A DNA stretch of 55,388 nucleotides from a virus: the IMG/VR virus record IMGVR_UViG_3300032069_000147, positions 1-55,388 of that record; one strand, given 5' to 3'. Of the stretch, positions 5,926 through 15,937 are shown in pieces. The position numbers and the translations under genes were made by a program. Numbering within the stretch: position 1 is the stretch's first letter; each line of letters opens with the position of its first letter. The notes under the pieces are model-generated. The model did not search any database. It was not told where the DNA came from and was given only the letters and a program-made list of their open reading frames with translations.

Positions 5926-7020
5926 AGCTAGATCATGCGAACTGATGGCACAAGCCGCCGCGTCCGGCGCATTGACGAGCGCCCGGCTCCGCAACACTCG
6001 AGCCGCGTTGATGTCGGCATTTATCGAGAAACTGCAACGCCGACACTGGAAATTCGATTGGGAAGTTCGGTTGCGTTTCGAGACATAGCCGCATTTCGAG
6101 CACTCGCGGGAACTGTTGCGAGCGTTAACCGCCGCTACCAAAACGCCAGCAAGTCTCGCCTTGTATTCTATAAAGGCCCGCAGTTGACCGAACGACCACG
6201 AACTCAATTCAGCCCGTCGAGATTTCCTGGCCCTAATCCGACAACGGATGCCCTTCAAGTCCTCAAGGGCAATTCCGCAGCCGAGGCGTTTGGCTTTCTC
6301 GACAAGTCGTTTGCTTATACAATGGTTCAAATCGCGCGCAAACCCAGATTCTTTTTCTCTTCGCTTCTTCAAAAGGCGTCGGCTGGATTTGGTCGCCTTG
6401 CGCTGGAGTTTAGCGCGAAGGTGACGGTGGCGCTTTCTGAGATTACGAACTTTCGCACCACTAAAGCTCTCGCCTGTGGAATCGGTGGCGAGGCGGTTAA
6501 TCCCAAAGTCAACTCCCAAATAGCCGTCAGGGTCGGAATCGAGCGGGGCTTCCACGACTTCGCAACCTGCGAACAAAAACCATTTCCCATTTCTCAGCAC
6601 CAAGTCGGATTCCCCAAGTTGGCTCTTCAGCAGCCGGGCCTGGTGCAACCCGGCAATGAAGGGGATTTTCTCTCGTCCCTTCATGGTACAAATCGAAACC
6701 GAGTCGGGGTAGTAGCGCAGGATGCGAAGATCGTAACTGATTGCGCCATGCAGTCGAAAGAGCCGCTTGGATTTCTTGTCAAGCTTATAGGCGTCAGAAA
6801 CTTTGGCGATCACGCGCACGGCCATTTGTGCAGTGAGGCCGAACTCCAAGCGCAGCAATCGGTAGCAAAGCTTGTGGATGGCGTACTGCCCGAACGTCTG
6901 TTGCTCCCATGCGATTTCAGACGCACGATTAGCGGCGCGATTGGCAGTTTCGAGAGTTGTCCGCAGTCTCTCGGCCTGTTCTGCCGTCGGCAAAAGTTTG
7001 ATCGCTGCGATCAATCGCAT
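5908..7020 (-). CDS. tnpB: TnpB RNA-guided nuclease
   Basis: With the start MRLIAAIKLLPTAEQ the protein has 370 residues, close to the family norm. The RuvC-like active site is visible: D171 in GVDFG, E253 in ALEDLKG and D336 in SINADINAARVL. The zinc finger C307-x2-C310...C326-x2-C329 lies between the last two. Family knowledge: TnpB cuts DNA guided by RNA made from the element's right end and helps the element persist. A TATAAT with an upstream TTGTCT precedes the start, so it probably has its own promoter. All catalytic residues appear present. Confidence 0.9.
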   Translation of the reverse strand: MRLIAAIKLLPTAEQAERLRTTLETANRAANRASEIAWEQQTFGQYAIHKLCYRLLRLEFGLTAQMAVRVIAKVSDAYKLDKKSKRLFRLHGAISYDLRILRYYPDSVSICTMKGREKIPFIAGLHQARLLKSQLGESDLVLRNGKWFLFAGCEVVEAPLDSDPDGYLGVDFGINRLATDSTGESFSGAKVRNLRKRHRHLRAKLQRKATKSSRRLLKKRREKESGFARDLNHCISKRLVEKAKRLGCGIALEDLKGIRCRIRARKSRRAELSSWSFGQLRAFIEYKARLAGVLVAAVNARNSSRECSKCGYVSKRNRTSQSNFQCRRCSFSINADINAARVLRSRALVNAPDAAACAISSHDLAASPRL

Positions 7021-7109
7021 GGGAGTATTATAGCACAAGCTGTCAAGAATAGACAAGCGGCGCTCCTCGCCACGAATGAATTCGGGGGTGTCCGCGCGGA
7101 GGGAAGTCG

Positions 7110-7613
7110 ATGAGAAGAAAAACGAAAGTCGGAATTGTCTTAGTTATCACGGCGACGCTGATGCTCTCCGCTTGCACGCCGAACCAGATTCAGATGGCGG
7201 AGCAATTGGCGCTCGTGCTTGTCCAGGACATCCCGCAGTTCATCGTATTGTTCGGCAATCCCAGCAAGGGAACCGTCAATATAATGGACACTGCGGTGGC
7301 CGACGCCACTCAGTCGGCCGCGCTCTTGCAGCAAGCCATAGCAGATTTCAAAACGGCGGGGCCGACCACCACCGCCGAGAAAGTTCACTTTTACGTGAAC
7401 GAGATCGACAAAGATCTGAAGCCCATCCTTGCCATGACGGGCGGCAATCAGAAGCTGGCTGCCGCGATTACGCTTGCGATCACCACTGCCGAGCAGATCG
7501 ATGCGGTATTCCCCGTCTCGCCAACGCCTGCGGCGGTGAAGGCCACAAACCGCGTCCGGCTGCCTAACCCGAAGGACGTCGATAAGAAATTCCACGCCCT
7601 GTTTGGATACTAA
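7110..7613 (+). CDS. Phage lipoprotein
   Basis: The N-terminus MRRKTKVGIVLVITATLMLSAC has a basic start, a hydrophobic core and an LSAC lipobox with Cys22, so it should be lipidated and anchored in a membrane. The remaining 145 residues are helical and Thr/Ala-rich. CGGAGGGAAG lies upstream. Position after the holin-like gene and beside the endolysin suggests a role in lysis, for example an outer-membrane spanin subunit, though it is long for that. A general surface lipoprotein is the alternative. Confidence 0.65.
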   Translation: MRRKTKVGIVLVITATLMLSACTPNQIQMAEQLALVLVQDIPQFIVLFGNPSKGTVNIMDTAVADATQSAALLQQAIADFKTAGPTTTAEKVHFYVNEIDKDLKPILAMTGGNQKLAAAITLAITTAEQIDAVFPVSPTPAAVKATNRVRLPNPKDVDKKFHALFGY

Positions 7614-8335
7614 TGATTCACGATCCGGCGCTTGTAAAACTTGGCAGAAAACCTCCCCGGCTGGATCGGCGCACGCTCAGGCTCGCCCGATACATGCTGC
7701 CGGGACTGCCCGCCCCCAAGCCTTCCATCGACTGGACGAGCAGCGTCGCTCGGTGGGGGGATTATGGAAACAACGAATACGGAGATTGCACGCTCGCGGC
7801 CGCGGCTCACATGCAAATGGCGTGGAGCGCGAACGCAAGCGCGGAGTCCGCTCCGGATCCTTCATGCATTCTCAGTCTTTATCGGCAACTCAGTCCGCAG
7901 GACCAGGGGCTAGTCGAGCTTGATGTGCTCAACCTTTGGCGGCAGCAAGGCATTTGCGGCGGCAAGATCGCTGCATTTGGGGCGGTCAACTACAGAAGCC
8001 TGGACGAGGTGAAGCTGGGCATTGAATGGTTTGGCGGACTATACGCAGGGGTGATCTTGCCGATGGCCGCGCAGAATCAAGAGGTGTGGGACATTGCGGC
8101 CAACGACGGCGGAGTATGGGGGGCGCACGCCGTTCCCCTGTTGGCGTACGGGCTGAGCGACCTGCTTTCGATCACCTGGGGGGAAGTGAAACGGCTGACG
8201 TGGGCCTGGCTCAGCATGTACACGGAAGAACTTTGGGCGTGCATTTCATCCGACTGGCTGAACTCTCAGGGGAAAACTCCCGAAGGTCTGGATATCGAGA
8301 CTCTGGCGGGCGATCTCGAAAAGGTGACCGCATGA
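7613..8335 (+). CDS. Papain-like fold protein, possible cysteine peptidase
   Basis: The ATG overlaps the lipoprotein stop (TAATG). The 240-residue protein carries NEYGDCT with Cys59, followed by a helix, and GVWGAHAVPLLAY with His172. That is the Cys then His order of papain-like and C39-like peptidases. Similar proteins are common in phages of soil bacteria and are usually left unnamed. No signal peptide is visible. It could cleave a virion or host protein, or be a non-enzymatic relative. Its stop lies one base from the end of the opposite-strand endolysin gene. Confidence 0.55.
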   Translation: MIHDPALVKLGRKPPRLDRRTLRLARYMLPGLPAPKPSIDWTSSVARWGDYGNNEYGDCTLAAAAHMQMAWSANASAESAPDPSCILSLYRQLSPQDQGLVELDVLNLWRQQGICGGKIAAFGAVNYRSLDEVKLGIEWFGGLYAGVILPMAAQNQEVWDIAANDGGVWGAHAVPLLAYGLSDLLSITWGEVKRLTWAWLSMYTEELWACISSDWLNSQGKTPEGLDIETLAGDLEKVTA

Positions 8336-8336
8336 C

Positions 8337-8810
8337 TCAGTATGCCGCGCTCTCCAGGTTCCGCTCGACTCTAGCCTGCCATGCGTCCAGATCCGGACCG
8401 CCGATGGCCTCATATTCGGCTTTGATGGCGTTAGCCAAGGATCGAAGGTCGTAGGCCGAGCGCAATTTATTCGCAGCAGCCGCCGTCAGCGGTCCGACTA
8501 CTCCGTCTTGCTCGACTCCCAACCATTTCTGGAAGAGCTTTACCGCGCTCGTCCGGCCGTGATTGAAGCCGAAATCGAAGACGAGATTCGCCATGATCTG
8601 CGACTTCAGAAGCTCAAGCCCGGGCGGCCAGTAATCGGACTTATACACCTGCATCGCCTGCTCAAAGCTCATTGAAGCCGAGAAAGTGTAATATCTGCCA
8701 TTCAACCCCCATCGGACGTAAAAGCCGTTCGAGTCGCGCGAGATTACGCCTGACAGGTTAGAGTCCTCGTTAAACAGCGTGTTGAGAAAAGAGCGATATT
8801 TATTGGCCAT
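8337..8810 (-). CDS. Endolysin (GH108-like muramidase with peptidoglycan-binding domain)
   Basis: A 157-residue protein with the layout of GH108 lysozymes: an N-terminal catalytic part (candidate Glu15 in FNEDSN), then YKSDYW, a VFDFGFNHG motif, and a C-terminal WLGVEQDGVVGPLTAAAANKL segment like the PG_binding_3 domain. It should cut cell-wall glycan at lysis. It has no signal peptide, so it needs a holin. The EGGxxxDPGG loop usual in the family is not recognisable, so the catalytic site is divergent. Confidence 0.7.
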   Translation of the reverse strand: MANKYRSFLNTLFNEDSNLSGVISRDSNGFYVRWGLNGRYYTFSASMSFEQAMQVYKSDYWPPGLELLKSQIMANLVFDFGFNHGRTSAVKLFQKWLGVEQDGVVGPLTAAAANKLRSAYDLRSLANAIKAEYEAIGGPDLDAWQARVERNLESAAY

Positions 8811-8860
8811 CGAAGAGCCTCCACGCGCGCGGCCCCGCTTATTTCCTGTTGCGCTTCATC

Positions 8861-9550
8861 TCAGAATATCACCGCCCGACCCGTATTCTGAGCTGACGCC
8901 GGCTTAAAAGACGCAATACATGCTGCCGCATACTGCGACGTCGTCCACGACCACTTAGGATTAATTGCGTTCGCGTTAGCGTCGATAAGATAGGCGTCAG
9001 CGCCGTATTCGAGGGCGGCAGTCTGTTGATCCAGAATCGTGAAGCTGCTATCGATCGCGTAACCTGTCGCGTTGGTAGCCGTGCCGAGGACAGTTATAAT
9101 CAACTCGCCCGACATTGCAGGAGTTATAGAGCCTGGCTGTATGGATGTCATAGAGACGTCGAAGGGGGCGTATCCGTTGTGAGCGTCGAGGACAGTGCTT
9201 GCCGTGCTTGTGCCTGACCAGGCGCTCACAAAAATATTCTCGTAACTCCTGGCCACGCTGAAGGTGTGGCTGGCTCCGACAATCGGATTGTAAGCGTAAT
9301 AGATCGTGACGTTTTGGGTGTCACCGGTGTAAGTGTTAATCTTTGCCCATGAATTGCCCTTGCTGTCGGTGGGAGCAGCCATCCCTCCATAAGCGCTCGC
9401 GGCAATCACAAGAAGCGTCGCCCCGGTGGTATTGATTGCCGGAGTCGTCCCATTGTTCACATACGTATGCGCGACAAGCGCGATAGTCGCTCTCGCAGAG
9501 CCAATGCCGAGCGCGAACATTAAAACAAACAGAAGGCTGAATCTCCTCAT
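8861..9550 (-). CDS. Secreted or virion protein with signal peptide
   Basis: The first 22 residues, MRRFSLLFVLMFALGIGSARA, form a clear Sec signal peptide. The rest is beta-rich and Thr/Ser/Ala-rich, with VAHTYVNNGTTPAINTTGAT and a WSGTSTASTVLDAHNG segment, resembling lectin-like or adhesin domains near tail fibres. It follows the tailspike in the late gene order. It may be a receptor-binding or cell-surface-binding protein. Why it carries a signal peptide is unexplained. Confidence 0.6.
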   Translation of the reverse strand: MRRFSLLFVLMFALGIGSARATIALVAHTYVNNGTTPAINTTGATLLVIAASAYGGMAAPTDSKGNSWAKINTYTGDTQNVTIYYAYNPIVGASHTFSVARSYENIFVSAWSGTSTASTVLDAHNGYAPFDVSMTSIQPGSITPAMSGELIITVLGTATNATGYAIDSSFTILDQQTAALEYGADAYLIDANANAINPKWSWTTSQYAAACIASFKPASAQNTGRAVIF

Positions 9551-9563
9551 AAAGCGCGCCTCT

Positions 9564-12500
9564 TCATTGCTGGCATTCCAGCGTCGCGTTTACGAATTTC
9601 GCGGTCGTTACCGCATAAACATTCGCCGCCATAATGTCGTACGCGGCAATCGACGTGGTGGTAAAATCGGTCAGCGTCGTGCTATGGATTGCGGTCCCTG
9701 TGGAAATGGACACTCCGTTCGTGTTGATCGAATTAGCCGACGTAGGGATGGCCGTCCCTGTCGCAACCTTCCAGAACTTGATCGTGATCGTTCCCGCGTC
9801 AATCGCCAGATTCCACGATTGAATGTTGCATGCAAACGGAACGGTAAGATACTGGGTCTCTGAAGTGGTCAACGCCGAGCTGTTGGCGGGGTCGCCCATG
9901 GTGAATGAGATGGCGTGCGTCACGTGGAGCGGCGAAGGCGTCCATGTTCCCGGACTTCCCGCAGCCGTGACCACCCAGCCAAGCGCGCCGCTTGTCTGCG
10001 GCGCACTGCTGAATATGAACGTCCCAGGCTGATAATAGGCCCCAAGACCGCCCGATTGATAACACAGGTTCGAGCTGGTTGGTATAGCGCCCGGCCAAGG
10101 CGCCAGAGCGCCTCCAGCGCCGGCTTCTGAAACGTTATTATTCAGCGAAAGCAGAATGTTGTTGCCCGTTGTGCTCGTGCAACTCACATTATTCGATCCC
10201 CAGTGATTTCCCGACATCTCGACGATTAAGTTCTGACCGCTGGTTATGTTCAAGATCAAGTCGATAGGCATCTTGTTCAGGCCTATGTTCATGTTTCCAG
10301 AAAATCTGTAGCTATCAACGTAAGTCGCATCAGCGTGGTTAGCCTGAATCGCTATTGAACCAGCCGGCTGCGCCACGTCAGAGTCTACGATGTTATTCAC
10401 GAAATCCATCTTGGCGGGTCCAGAGGTCAGACCAACCGCCCCGGAGATGTAAAACGCGCCGAAGGCATAGGGATCTGCGACGGTAAACTTCATGTAGTTA
10501 TTCATCACCTCCGCGTGGTGGAAATAATTTGTATAGAGCGGAGAGGATACGGTAGCGTTTAACATCGTATTATTTTTGATCTGGATGTCATCTACGGGCG
10601 CCTCAACGTATATCCCCCAGCAGACCGATCCTTGAGAATCCATGATGTTATCTTCAATAGAGATGTGCGTATCGGTTCCCCAACCATCCCCGGCCGTAAT
10701 CCAGAACATGCCGTTGGCGGGACACGACGCCGTAGAGCTCTTTATGGCCACATTGCCAGAAAATTTAATATCTTTGCTCGCATGAAAAAGTGAATAATCG
10801 GCGGCGGCGGAATCTTGGACCACATTTCCGACTATAGCCACTCCGCTGCATCCCGACTCGCAATCAATGCCCACATCCTGGGCGCTTATCACAGTATTCC
10901 CGGTAAACGCTCCGCGATTGATATTGGTTCCCCATATACTTCCGCCGCCTGATATTCTGTTTTCGGAAGCTATCACGTCTGTGAAGGTGTTGCCTCCCCA
11001 TAATTCCACTCCGCATCCGCCATTGAAACTATTCTGGCTGACGGTTATCCTCCCGCCGCCATTGGTTATGAAACAATTCACCGGCGTGCCAGCGCCGCTG
11101 ACTGCCGTGTTCCCTCGTACCAGCCAATCGAATGATGTGCTCTCCCAGGCTAGTTGGCCGACGTTTTCGTAATTGTCCAATATCTGAATGTTGGAACTCT
11201 GGCCGCCAATGTAGCCGTCAACCACAGTATAGGACGAGGAAGTCCCGCTCAGAGGGGTAACATAAAGATTCTGGACGGTAATGTTATTTGCACCGCCGCC
11301 AGAGGCAAACCTGATGATGCTTCCGGGAACGGCCTGATTCACGCTTATTGTTGCGGATTTTCCCGCCCCCCAAATCCAGTTGCCGCCGTTAGCGACAATC
11401 GCGGGGCTCGGCGCGGTGATGGTTATGGGAGCGAAGATGAAAAGATCGTGATTCGCTCCGAGCGAGACCTCCGTGCTGATAGTGCCGGGCTGAACGACCC
11501 AGATGTGTCCTGCCGAAGTGGACAGATAAGAATCTGCGGCGTTAATCTGAGCTCCCAGATCAGCGCCCGCAAAATCGTTGGCGTAGACGATGTTCGTGCT
11601 CAGGGGTTCTAAGGCGGACCTCCAGGCGTATGCGTCCGCGGTGTCTTTGGCGCAGACCTGAAAGTTATCCCTGACGCCAGCCGCGCCCTGCACGACCCAA
11701 AAGGTGCCGCGCGTAGTCGCTGAACAGGCAGGCTGCGCTGTAATTGTGTTCAGGGCGACGCCGCCGTTAACTTCCAGCTTTTGGCCAGTCGAGATCGTCG
11801 ACGTGCCGATGCCGACGTTGCCGTTCAAGAGCGTGTAGCCCGTACCGCTCGGCGTGAGCGTGACGTTCTGGTTTGTTCCTCCGGCCGCAAACGTCAGCGC
11901 GCCGCTGCCGGTAATCGAGCCGGTGGTGGTGCCCGTTCCGCCTTGCGTGATTGCAGCCACGCCCGAAAGGTTCGAAAACGCCGGTTGCGTACAAGTCGGC
12001 GCGGCATTGCGCGTGAGCGTTGACGCCCAAGCGTTGGCCGCACACGCGCCTACTCCGGAATAGGCGCTGGCAAGAAAGGCGTCGCCAAAAGTTCCTGTAG
12101 TGATTTTAGAGGCATCAAGCGCAGGAACGTCCGCAGCCGCGATAGTTCCCCAGACAGGAACCGCTGAGACAGCGCCAGTGCCGGTCTGCGTCAGGAAGTT
12201 CTTGGTTGCCGTGACGTTCCCAGGCAACCGCGCCCAAGCAGGCGTGCTATTTCCGTGAATTATATCTCCAAGTACCGGGGAAGCTGGCAGTGTGTCCGGG
12301 TGCGTAGCCGAAAGCAGGTTATGACTGCCAGCGCTAAGAGCTTGATTTATCCAGTTTGTGCCGCTCCAAGCAAGGACGTCGTTCGTAGCCGGAGCCGTAA
12401 TTGTAGCCCGAATAGCCGCCGTGCCTGTGCCGCTGACTGAGGCATAATCGGTCAGGTCTGTGACACTCCAAACCTCTTGGCCCTCCGCCAGGTTTAATTT

Positions 12501-13259
12501 TGTCGCGGCAGTCAGCCCAGCATAGCCCGATGCAGTGTCCTTGTGGCCGGTGACTTCGCAAGTCGGGCAGGAAATCGTATTAACTGAACGCGAGAGCGGT
12601 GAACTAAATGTCAGCGCGCTCTCCTTGGAATTGAATGTGGTCCAATCCGCCGAAGACAGCGCTCCGCGAACCGTGGCAGATGCAGTAGGTAAATTGAAAG
12701 TGTGAGTGGAAGTAACACTCGAAATCCCGAAATCTGTGCCTGCCGTTCCTGTCGCAAACGTTTGGGTTGCCGCAGTTAAAGTATTCAACGTGGTAATGCC
12801 GCCGCCGCCGCCGCCGCCGCCAACAACGAACCAGGTGCGCACGTCAGTCACGGCGGCGATCGCCCCGCCGGCTGTCACCACCAGGGCCACGGGGATCGCG
12901 CCCGCCGTGAATCCTGTGGTGTTCGACGCCGGAACGCAGGCGGCGTTAGTGTCAAGATAAACGTAGTTCGTGGCCGCGTTCGTCATGGTCAGCGTGCCGC
13001 CGGCGTAGAAAACCGGCGCGGGCGGATTGCCGCAGAACGAAGTTCCGGCGCCGACGCTCAAGATCAAGCCTGTCGCGGCGCTGGGCTGATAGTCCGCCCA
13101 GGTTCTGCCTTGGACGTACTTTGAGTTGCCCAGAAATACCGGGGCGGAGGAGGTGGGTTGCTGAGCGCGAAGCGCGCCAGAAAATAGGTAGAGGACCAAG
13201 GCTAAGAGGATTCTAGTTCTCGCTTCCCATTTCCCATTTCCGTTTTTTTGGTTTTTCAT
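9564..13259 (-). CDS. Tailspike / tail fibre with beta-helix domain and signal peptide
   Basis: A 1231-residue protein, the largest in the genome. Residues 1-33 look like a Sec signal peptide ([18 protein letters not shown]). Residues of about 35-150 form a head domain, then comes an eight-Gly hinge, then fibre repeats ([29 protein letters not shown]). From about residue 560 there are many short turns rich in Asn, Gly and Ser ([27 protein letters not shown]), typical of a right-handed parallel beta-helix as in polysaccharide-degrading tailspikes. It probably binds or cuts surface glycans. Confidence 0.75.
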   Translation of the reverse strand: MKNQKNGNGKWEARTRILLALVLYLFSGALRAQQPTSSAPVFLGNSKYVQGRTWADYQPSAATGLILSVGAGTSFCGNPPAPVFYAGGTLTMTNAATNYVYLDTNAACVPASNTTGFTAGAIPVALVVTAGGAIAAVTDVRTWFVVGGGGGGGGITTLNTLTAATQTFATGTAGTDFGISSVTSTHTFNLPTASATVRGALSSADWTTFNSKESALTFSSPLSRSVNTISCPTCEVTGHKDTASGYAGLTAATKLNLAEGQEVWSVTDLTDYASVSGTGTAAIRATITAPATNDVLAWSGTNWINQALSAGSHNLLSATHPDTLPASPVLGDIIHGNSTPAWARLPGNVTATKNFLTQTGTGAVSAVPVWGTIAAADVPALDASKITTGTFGDAFLASAYSGVGACAANAWASTLTRNAAPTCTQPAFSNLSGVAAITQGGTGTTTGSITGSGALTFAAGGTNQNVTLTPSGTGYTLLNGNVGIGTSTISTGQKLEVNGGVALNTITAQPACSATTRGTFWVVQGAAGVRDNFQVCAKDTADAYAWRSALEPLSTNIVYANDFAGADLGAQINAADSYLSTSAGHIWVVQPGTISTEVSLGANHDLFIFAPITITAPSPAIVANGGNWIWGAGKSATISVNQAVPGSIIRFASGGGANNITVQNLYVTPLSGTSSSYTVVDGYIGGQSSNIQILDNYENVGQLAWESTSFDWLVRGNTAVSGAGTPVNCFITNGGGRITVSQNSFNGGCGVELWGGNTFTDVIASENRISGGGSIWGTNINRGAFTGNTVISAQDVGIDCESGCSGVAIVGNVVQDSAAADYSLFHASKDIKFSGNVAIKSSTASCPANGMFWITAGDGWGTDTHISIEDNIMDSQGSVCWGIYVEAPVDDIQIKNNTMLNATVSSPLYTNYFHHAEVMNNYMKFTVADPYAFGAFYISGAVGLTSGPAKMDFVNNIVDSDVAQPAGSIAIQANHADATYVDSYRFSGNMNIGLNKMPIDLILNITSGQNLIVEMSGNHWGSNNVSCTSTTGNNILLSLNNNVSEAGAGGALAPWPGAIPTSSNLCYQSGGLGAYYQPGTFIFSSAPQTSGALGWVVTAAGSPGTWTPSPLHVTHAISFTMGDPANSSALTTSETQYLTVPFACNIQSWNLAIDAGTITIKFWKVATGTAIPTSANSINTNGVSISTGTAIHSTTLTDFTTTSIAAYDIMAANVYAVTTAKFVNATLECQQ

Positions 13260-13263
13260 TTGA

Positions 13264-13515
13264 TTAACTTCCCGCCACCTTTCTCATGCAGGCAGGCAGC
13301 GCGTCGTTCGGAATAGTCTTGTTCTTGACCGGCTTCCCGTCTAAGACAGACCATTCCATTGAATTATACACCGCAGGATGGCCGTCTTCTACGGGGATAT
13401 GAGACATCCCCGTGGGCGTGTTGTCGGCGGCTACACGGTCTGCATCCAGATCGGCGCTGAACGTATAGGACATCCTGATTGCCCCGCTTGTGTCGTACAC
13501 GAGAATCGTAGCCAT
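13264..13515 (-). CDS. Small tail-associated protein
   Basis: Start [19 protein letters not shown] at 13515; a longer upstream frame to 13539 lies inside the preceding gene. The 83-residue protein is beta-rich and sits between the tip protein and the tailspike, where phages often encode fibre chaperones or small fibre subunits. It overlaps the stop region of the 806-residue protein. No family recognised. Confidence 0.55.
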   Translation of the reverse strand: MATILVYDTSGAIRMSYTFSADLDADRVAADNTPTGMSHIPVEDGHPAVYNSMEWSVLDGKPVKNKTIPNDALPACMRKVAGS

Positions 13516-13516
13516 G

Positions 13517-15937
13517 TTACACCTTCGCATTCTGTGCAATAAGGATTACTGGAATCAACGAGGCCGTTCCGCCGCTGTTGGTGTTCGCATACGCCGTGTA
13601 TTGCTGGCTGGATGTTCCGGGGCTCGTGTCGATACCTTCCAGCGCGACCGTTAAATATTTGCCATCGCCTGCCGTGATGAATGAGCCATATTCAAAACTC
13701 GCCAGCAGCGTGCCAGCGCTTGTACCCTTGTATAGCCAGATACCATAGCCCAGCGCGGATGTATTCGTCGAAGCAATCTGGCAGTAGAATCTCAGGCTCA
13801 CGTAGCCGCCGTTTGGGGTCAACGTCACCGTGGCAACCTGCGTGCTGCCGTTGCTGCCGCCCCCGGTCCCCGTCACGTTCACATAGCTGTTAGTCTGCTG
13901 CGAGATGGACGAGCTGACTGCGCCGGGCTGAATGGAGGATGTGGTCGCCTGATTGGCGCTGACAGCCTTAACGCGGGCGTAGGTCGTGCCGTCAATAACC
14001 AGATCGAGGGTGTGAGCGGGATCGTCGTACCTGAAAATATGGCGCGGTAATCCCCCGACATCGACCATGCGAACTCCGACCCCAAGGCGCGGATCTGCAG
14101 GATTGAATATGCCGGGGGAGAGATCGTCCGCGGGATGCCCGCTGTACACGGCTGTGGGCGCGCCAAAATTGGCGTAGACGCTCCAATCGCTGTCAACGAA
14201 TTTCGACCGGGCGCGGGCGAACCTGGTCACGAGCGGGAATCGCAGAGTCTTGACCGTAGCAGCGCCCATGCTTACGGTGCGAAGGTCCAGAGTGTAGGCG
14301 GAGTCCGAGGCGAGCTGCACTTCGCTGAAAATCGCCTGTCCCTGTCCGGTTTCCACGGAGATTTCGAAGCTGAATATCCCCTTGTCGCCTGAGAAATCGA
14401 CCCAAGTCGGAGCTGCGGGAGGATTCACCGAGCCCGCGGCTGGAGTGCTGGCTGGGGCGCTGACCGAAGCGGTTTCGAAGTGCGAGCGCCGGGCGATGGT
14501 AATCACATTCAGCGTGCCGCCAAAATTCTGCACCGTGCCGTCGCCATCCACATTCACGTCGGTCTCGACCGAGACCAGTCCAGTCGAGGCGTCGACGCGA
14601 ACGTTTTCAGCGCGGATGGCTCCAGTGCCCGCGCCGGTGTTTTGAATGATCCAGAGGTATGAGAGCTCGGCGCGCGCATAGACGTACCCATCCACGGGGC
14701 TCGTGGGCGGCAGCACGAGCTGGCCGTTCGTATACGTGGCGGCAAACACTTCTGGCCGCAGGATGGCGAATTTAGCGTTCTGATTGAGCTCTTTGACGTA
14801 AGCGTCGGCGAGCTTCGCTCCCGCCAGGAAAAGCGGGTCGTCTAGGTCGATGAAAGTCGCGGCCTGAGCGGCCATGGCCGCATTCGTTCGCTGGGCGAAC
14901 ACGATGACGCCGGCGCGACCGTCTGTCGTCACCGTTTCCGTGTGACCATCCCAGTAGCTGACCGAAGTGGTTACGACTCCCGTCGTTGGATTGACCGAGA
15001 GGCTTTTGACGCGGATGCGTCCTGAGCCGCTCGGCCCGGAGCGGTCCGCCTTGCCTGTGTAAATCCAGAACGGGAAGCAGGTGAGTTCGGAGCGCGCGTA
15101 GGCGTAGCCATCGTCGGGCGAAACGGGCAACGGGACGGTCTGGCCGTTCGAATAGCCCTCCTCGACCTCGACCCAGGCGACCGTGCCATCGAGAGCCTTG
15201 AGCGAGGCGTTGTGCGACCCAGTCCAGTCAGGCTCGACCGCGCCGCTCGTTCCGGAATTCTGCGCTTTGAACCAATGGCCGTTGGCATGGGCGGTGGTGG
15301 GCTTGACCAGCGCGCCGGCGGCGTAGGCCTGGTTGGCCTGCCACACGGCAGCGCTCGAACCATTGTCGATGAAGACTTCATGGCGGACCGCCGCTCGCCG
15401 GGCGTTTTCGCTCAAGTTGCGGAAATTCGATTGCTTCGCCGCGGCATCGAGCGAGAATGCGGCGTCAGCGACGTCGGCGAATGCGGGCTGCGAAGCCATC
15501 GAGATTTCACCGCGTCCGCGCACTGCAATGGTCCACACCGCTAAGGTCCCATCGCGCGTGTCGGTTTGCGCTCCCCCCTGAACGTAATACGAGATCCATG
15601 ACGTAACCTCGCCAGTGGAAGGATCGACCGAGTGATCCTGCATCAGGAGCGCGCCGGAAGCGCTGGGCCGGCCGCTTTGGGGATTGAAGGTTGTTTTGAC
15701 GGTCCAGGCGTAGATGCATTCCGCGCGCGAATAGATGTAACGATCAATAGTAGAGATGGGCAGGGGCACACTTTCGCCATCGCGGAACTCGTCGTAGAAA
15801 ACCTCGACGCGCACTGCTCCAAACTTGGCGTTCGAGTTGATCTTGGCGAGATAGGAATCGAGCAGCGGCTGCCCGGCGGTAAAGGCCGTCGCGGGCAGAT
15901 CGAAGAATCCCGGAGGCTGTCGAAGCGAAATTGCCAT
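13517..15937 (-). CDS. Baseplate/tip protein with a triplicated domain
   Basis: An 806-residue protein. Three copies of a roughly 165-residue unit can be read, starting near residues 10, 155 and 360. Each has an NxNAKF/NARRAAVRxEVF opening, then GxxVxLPxSxxDxYxYxRAE, then a xTGxVxSWxSYxxxG strand, then a T/V-rich IAxR end. The last 300 residues are Gly/Ser/Thr-rich and fibre-like. Its place next to the tip-associated gene makes a baseplate hub or receptor-binding protein likely. The repeated unit is not a domain I can name. Confidence 0.65.
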   Translation of the reverse strand: MAISLRQPPGFFDLPATAFTAGQPLLDSYLAKINSNAKFGAVRVEVFYDEFRDGESVPLPISTIDRYIYSRAECIYAWTVKTTFNPQSGRPSASGALLMQDHSVDPSTGEVTSWISYYVQGGAQTDTRDGTLAVWTIAVRGRGEISMASQPAFADVADAAFSLDAAAKQSNFRNLSENARRAAVRHEVFIDNGSSAAVWQANQAYAAGALVKPTTAHANGHWFKAQNSGTSGAVEPDWTGSHNASLKALDGTVAWVEVEEGYSNGQTVPLPVSPDDGYAYARSELTCFPFWIYTGKADRSGPSGSGRIRVKSLSVNPTTGVVTTSVSYWDGHTETVTTDGRAGVIVFAQRTNAAMAAQAATFIDLDDPLFLAGAKLADAYVKELNQNAKFAILRPEVFAATYTNGQLVLPPTSPVDGYVYARAELSYLWIIQNTGAGTGAIRAENVRVDASTGLVSVETDVNVDGDGTVQNFGGTLNVITIARRSHFETASVSAPASTPAAGSVNPPAAPTWVDFSGDKGIFSFEISVETGQGQAIFSEVQLASDSAYTLDLRTVSMGAATVKTLRFPLVTRFARARSKFVDSDWSVYANFGAPTAVYSGHPADDLSPGIFNPADPRLGVGVRMVDVGGLPRHIFRYDDPAHTLDLVIDGTTYARVKAVSANQATTSSIQPGAVSSSISQQTNSYVNVTGTGGGSNGSTQVATVTLTPNGGYVSLRFYCQIASTNTSALGYGIWLYKGTSAGTLLASFEYGSFITAGDGKYLTVALEGIDTSPGTSSQQYTAYANTNSGGTASLIPVILIAQNAKV

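Larger units (their letters stand above)
5892..7041 (-). mobile_element. TnpB-only insertion element (IS200/IS605 type)
   Basis: The element carries one gene, tnpB, and no TnpA transposase. On its coding strand TTGAC (7046-7042) lies directly before the left end, and another TTGAC (5896-5892) closes the right end after a GC-rich hairpin (about 5900-5920), as in IS605/IS1341-type elements. Its ends lie in the intergenic space between the 46-residue gene and the lipoprotein gene, so no gene is broken. Exact ends are inferred from the TTGAC motifs. Confidence 0.75.
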
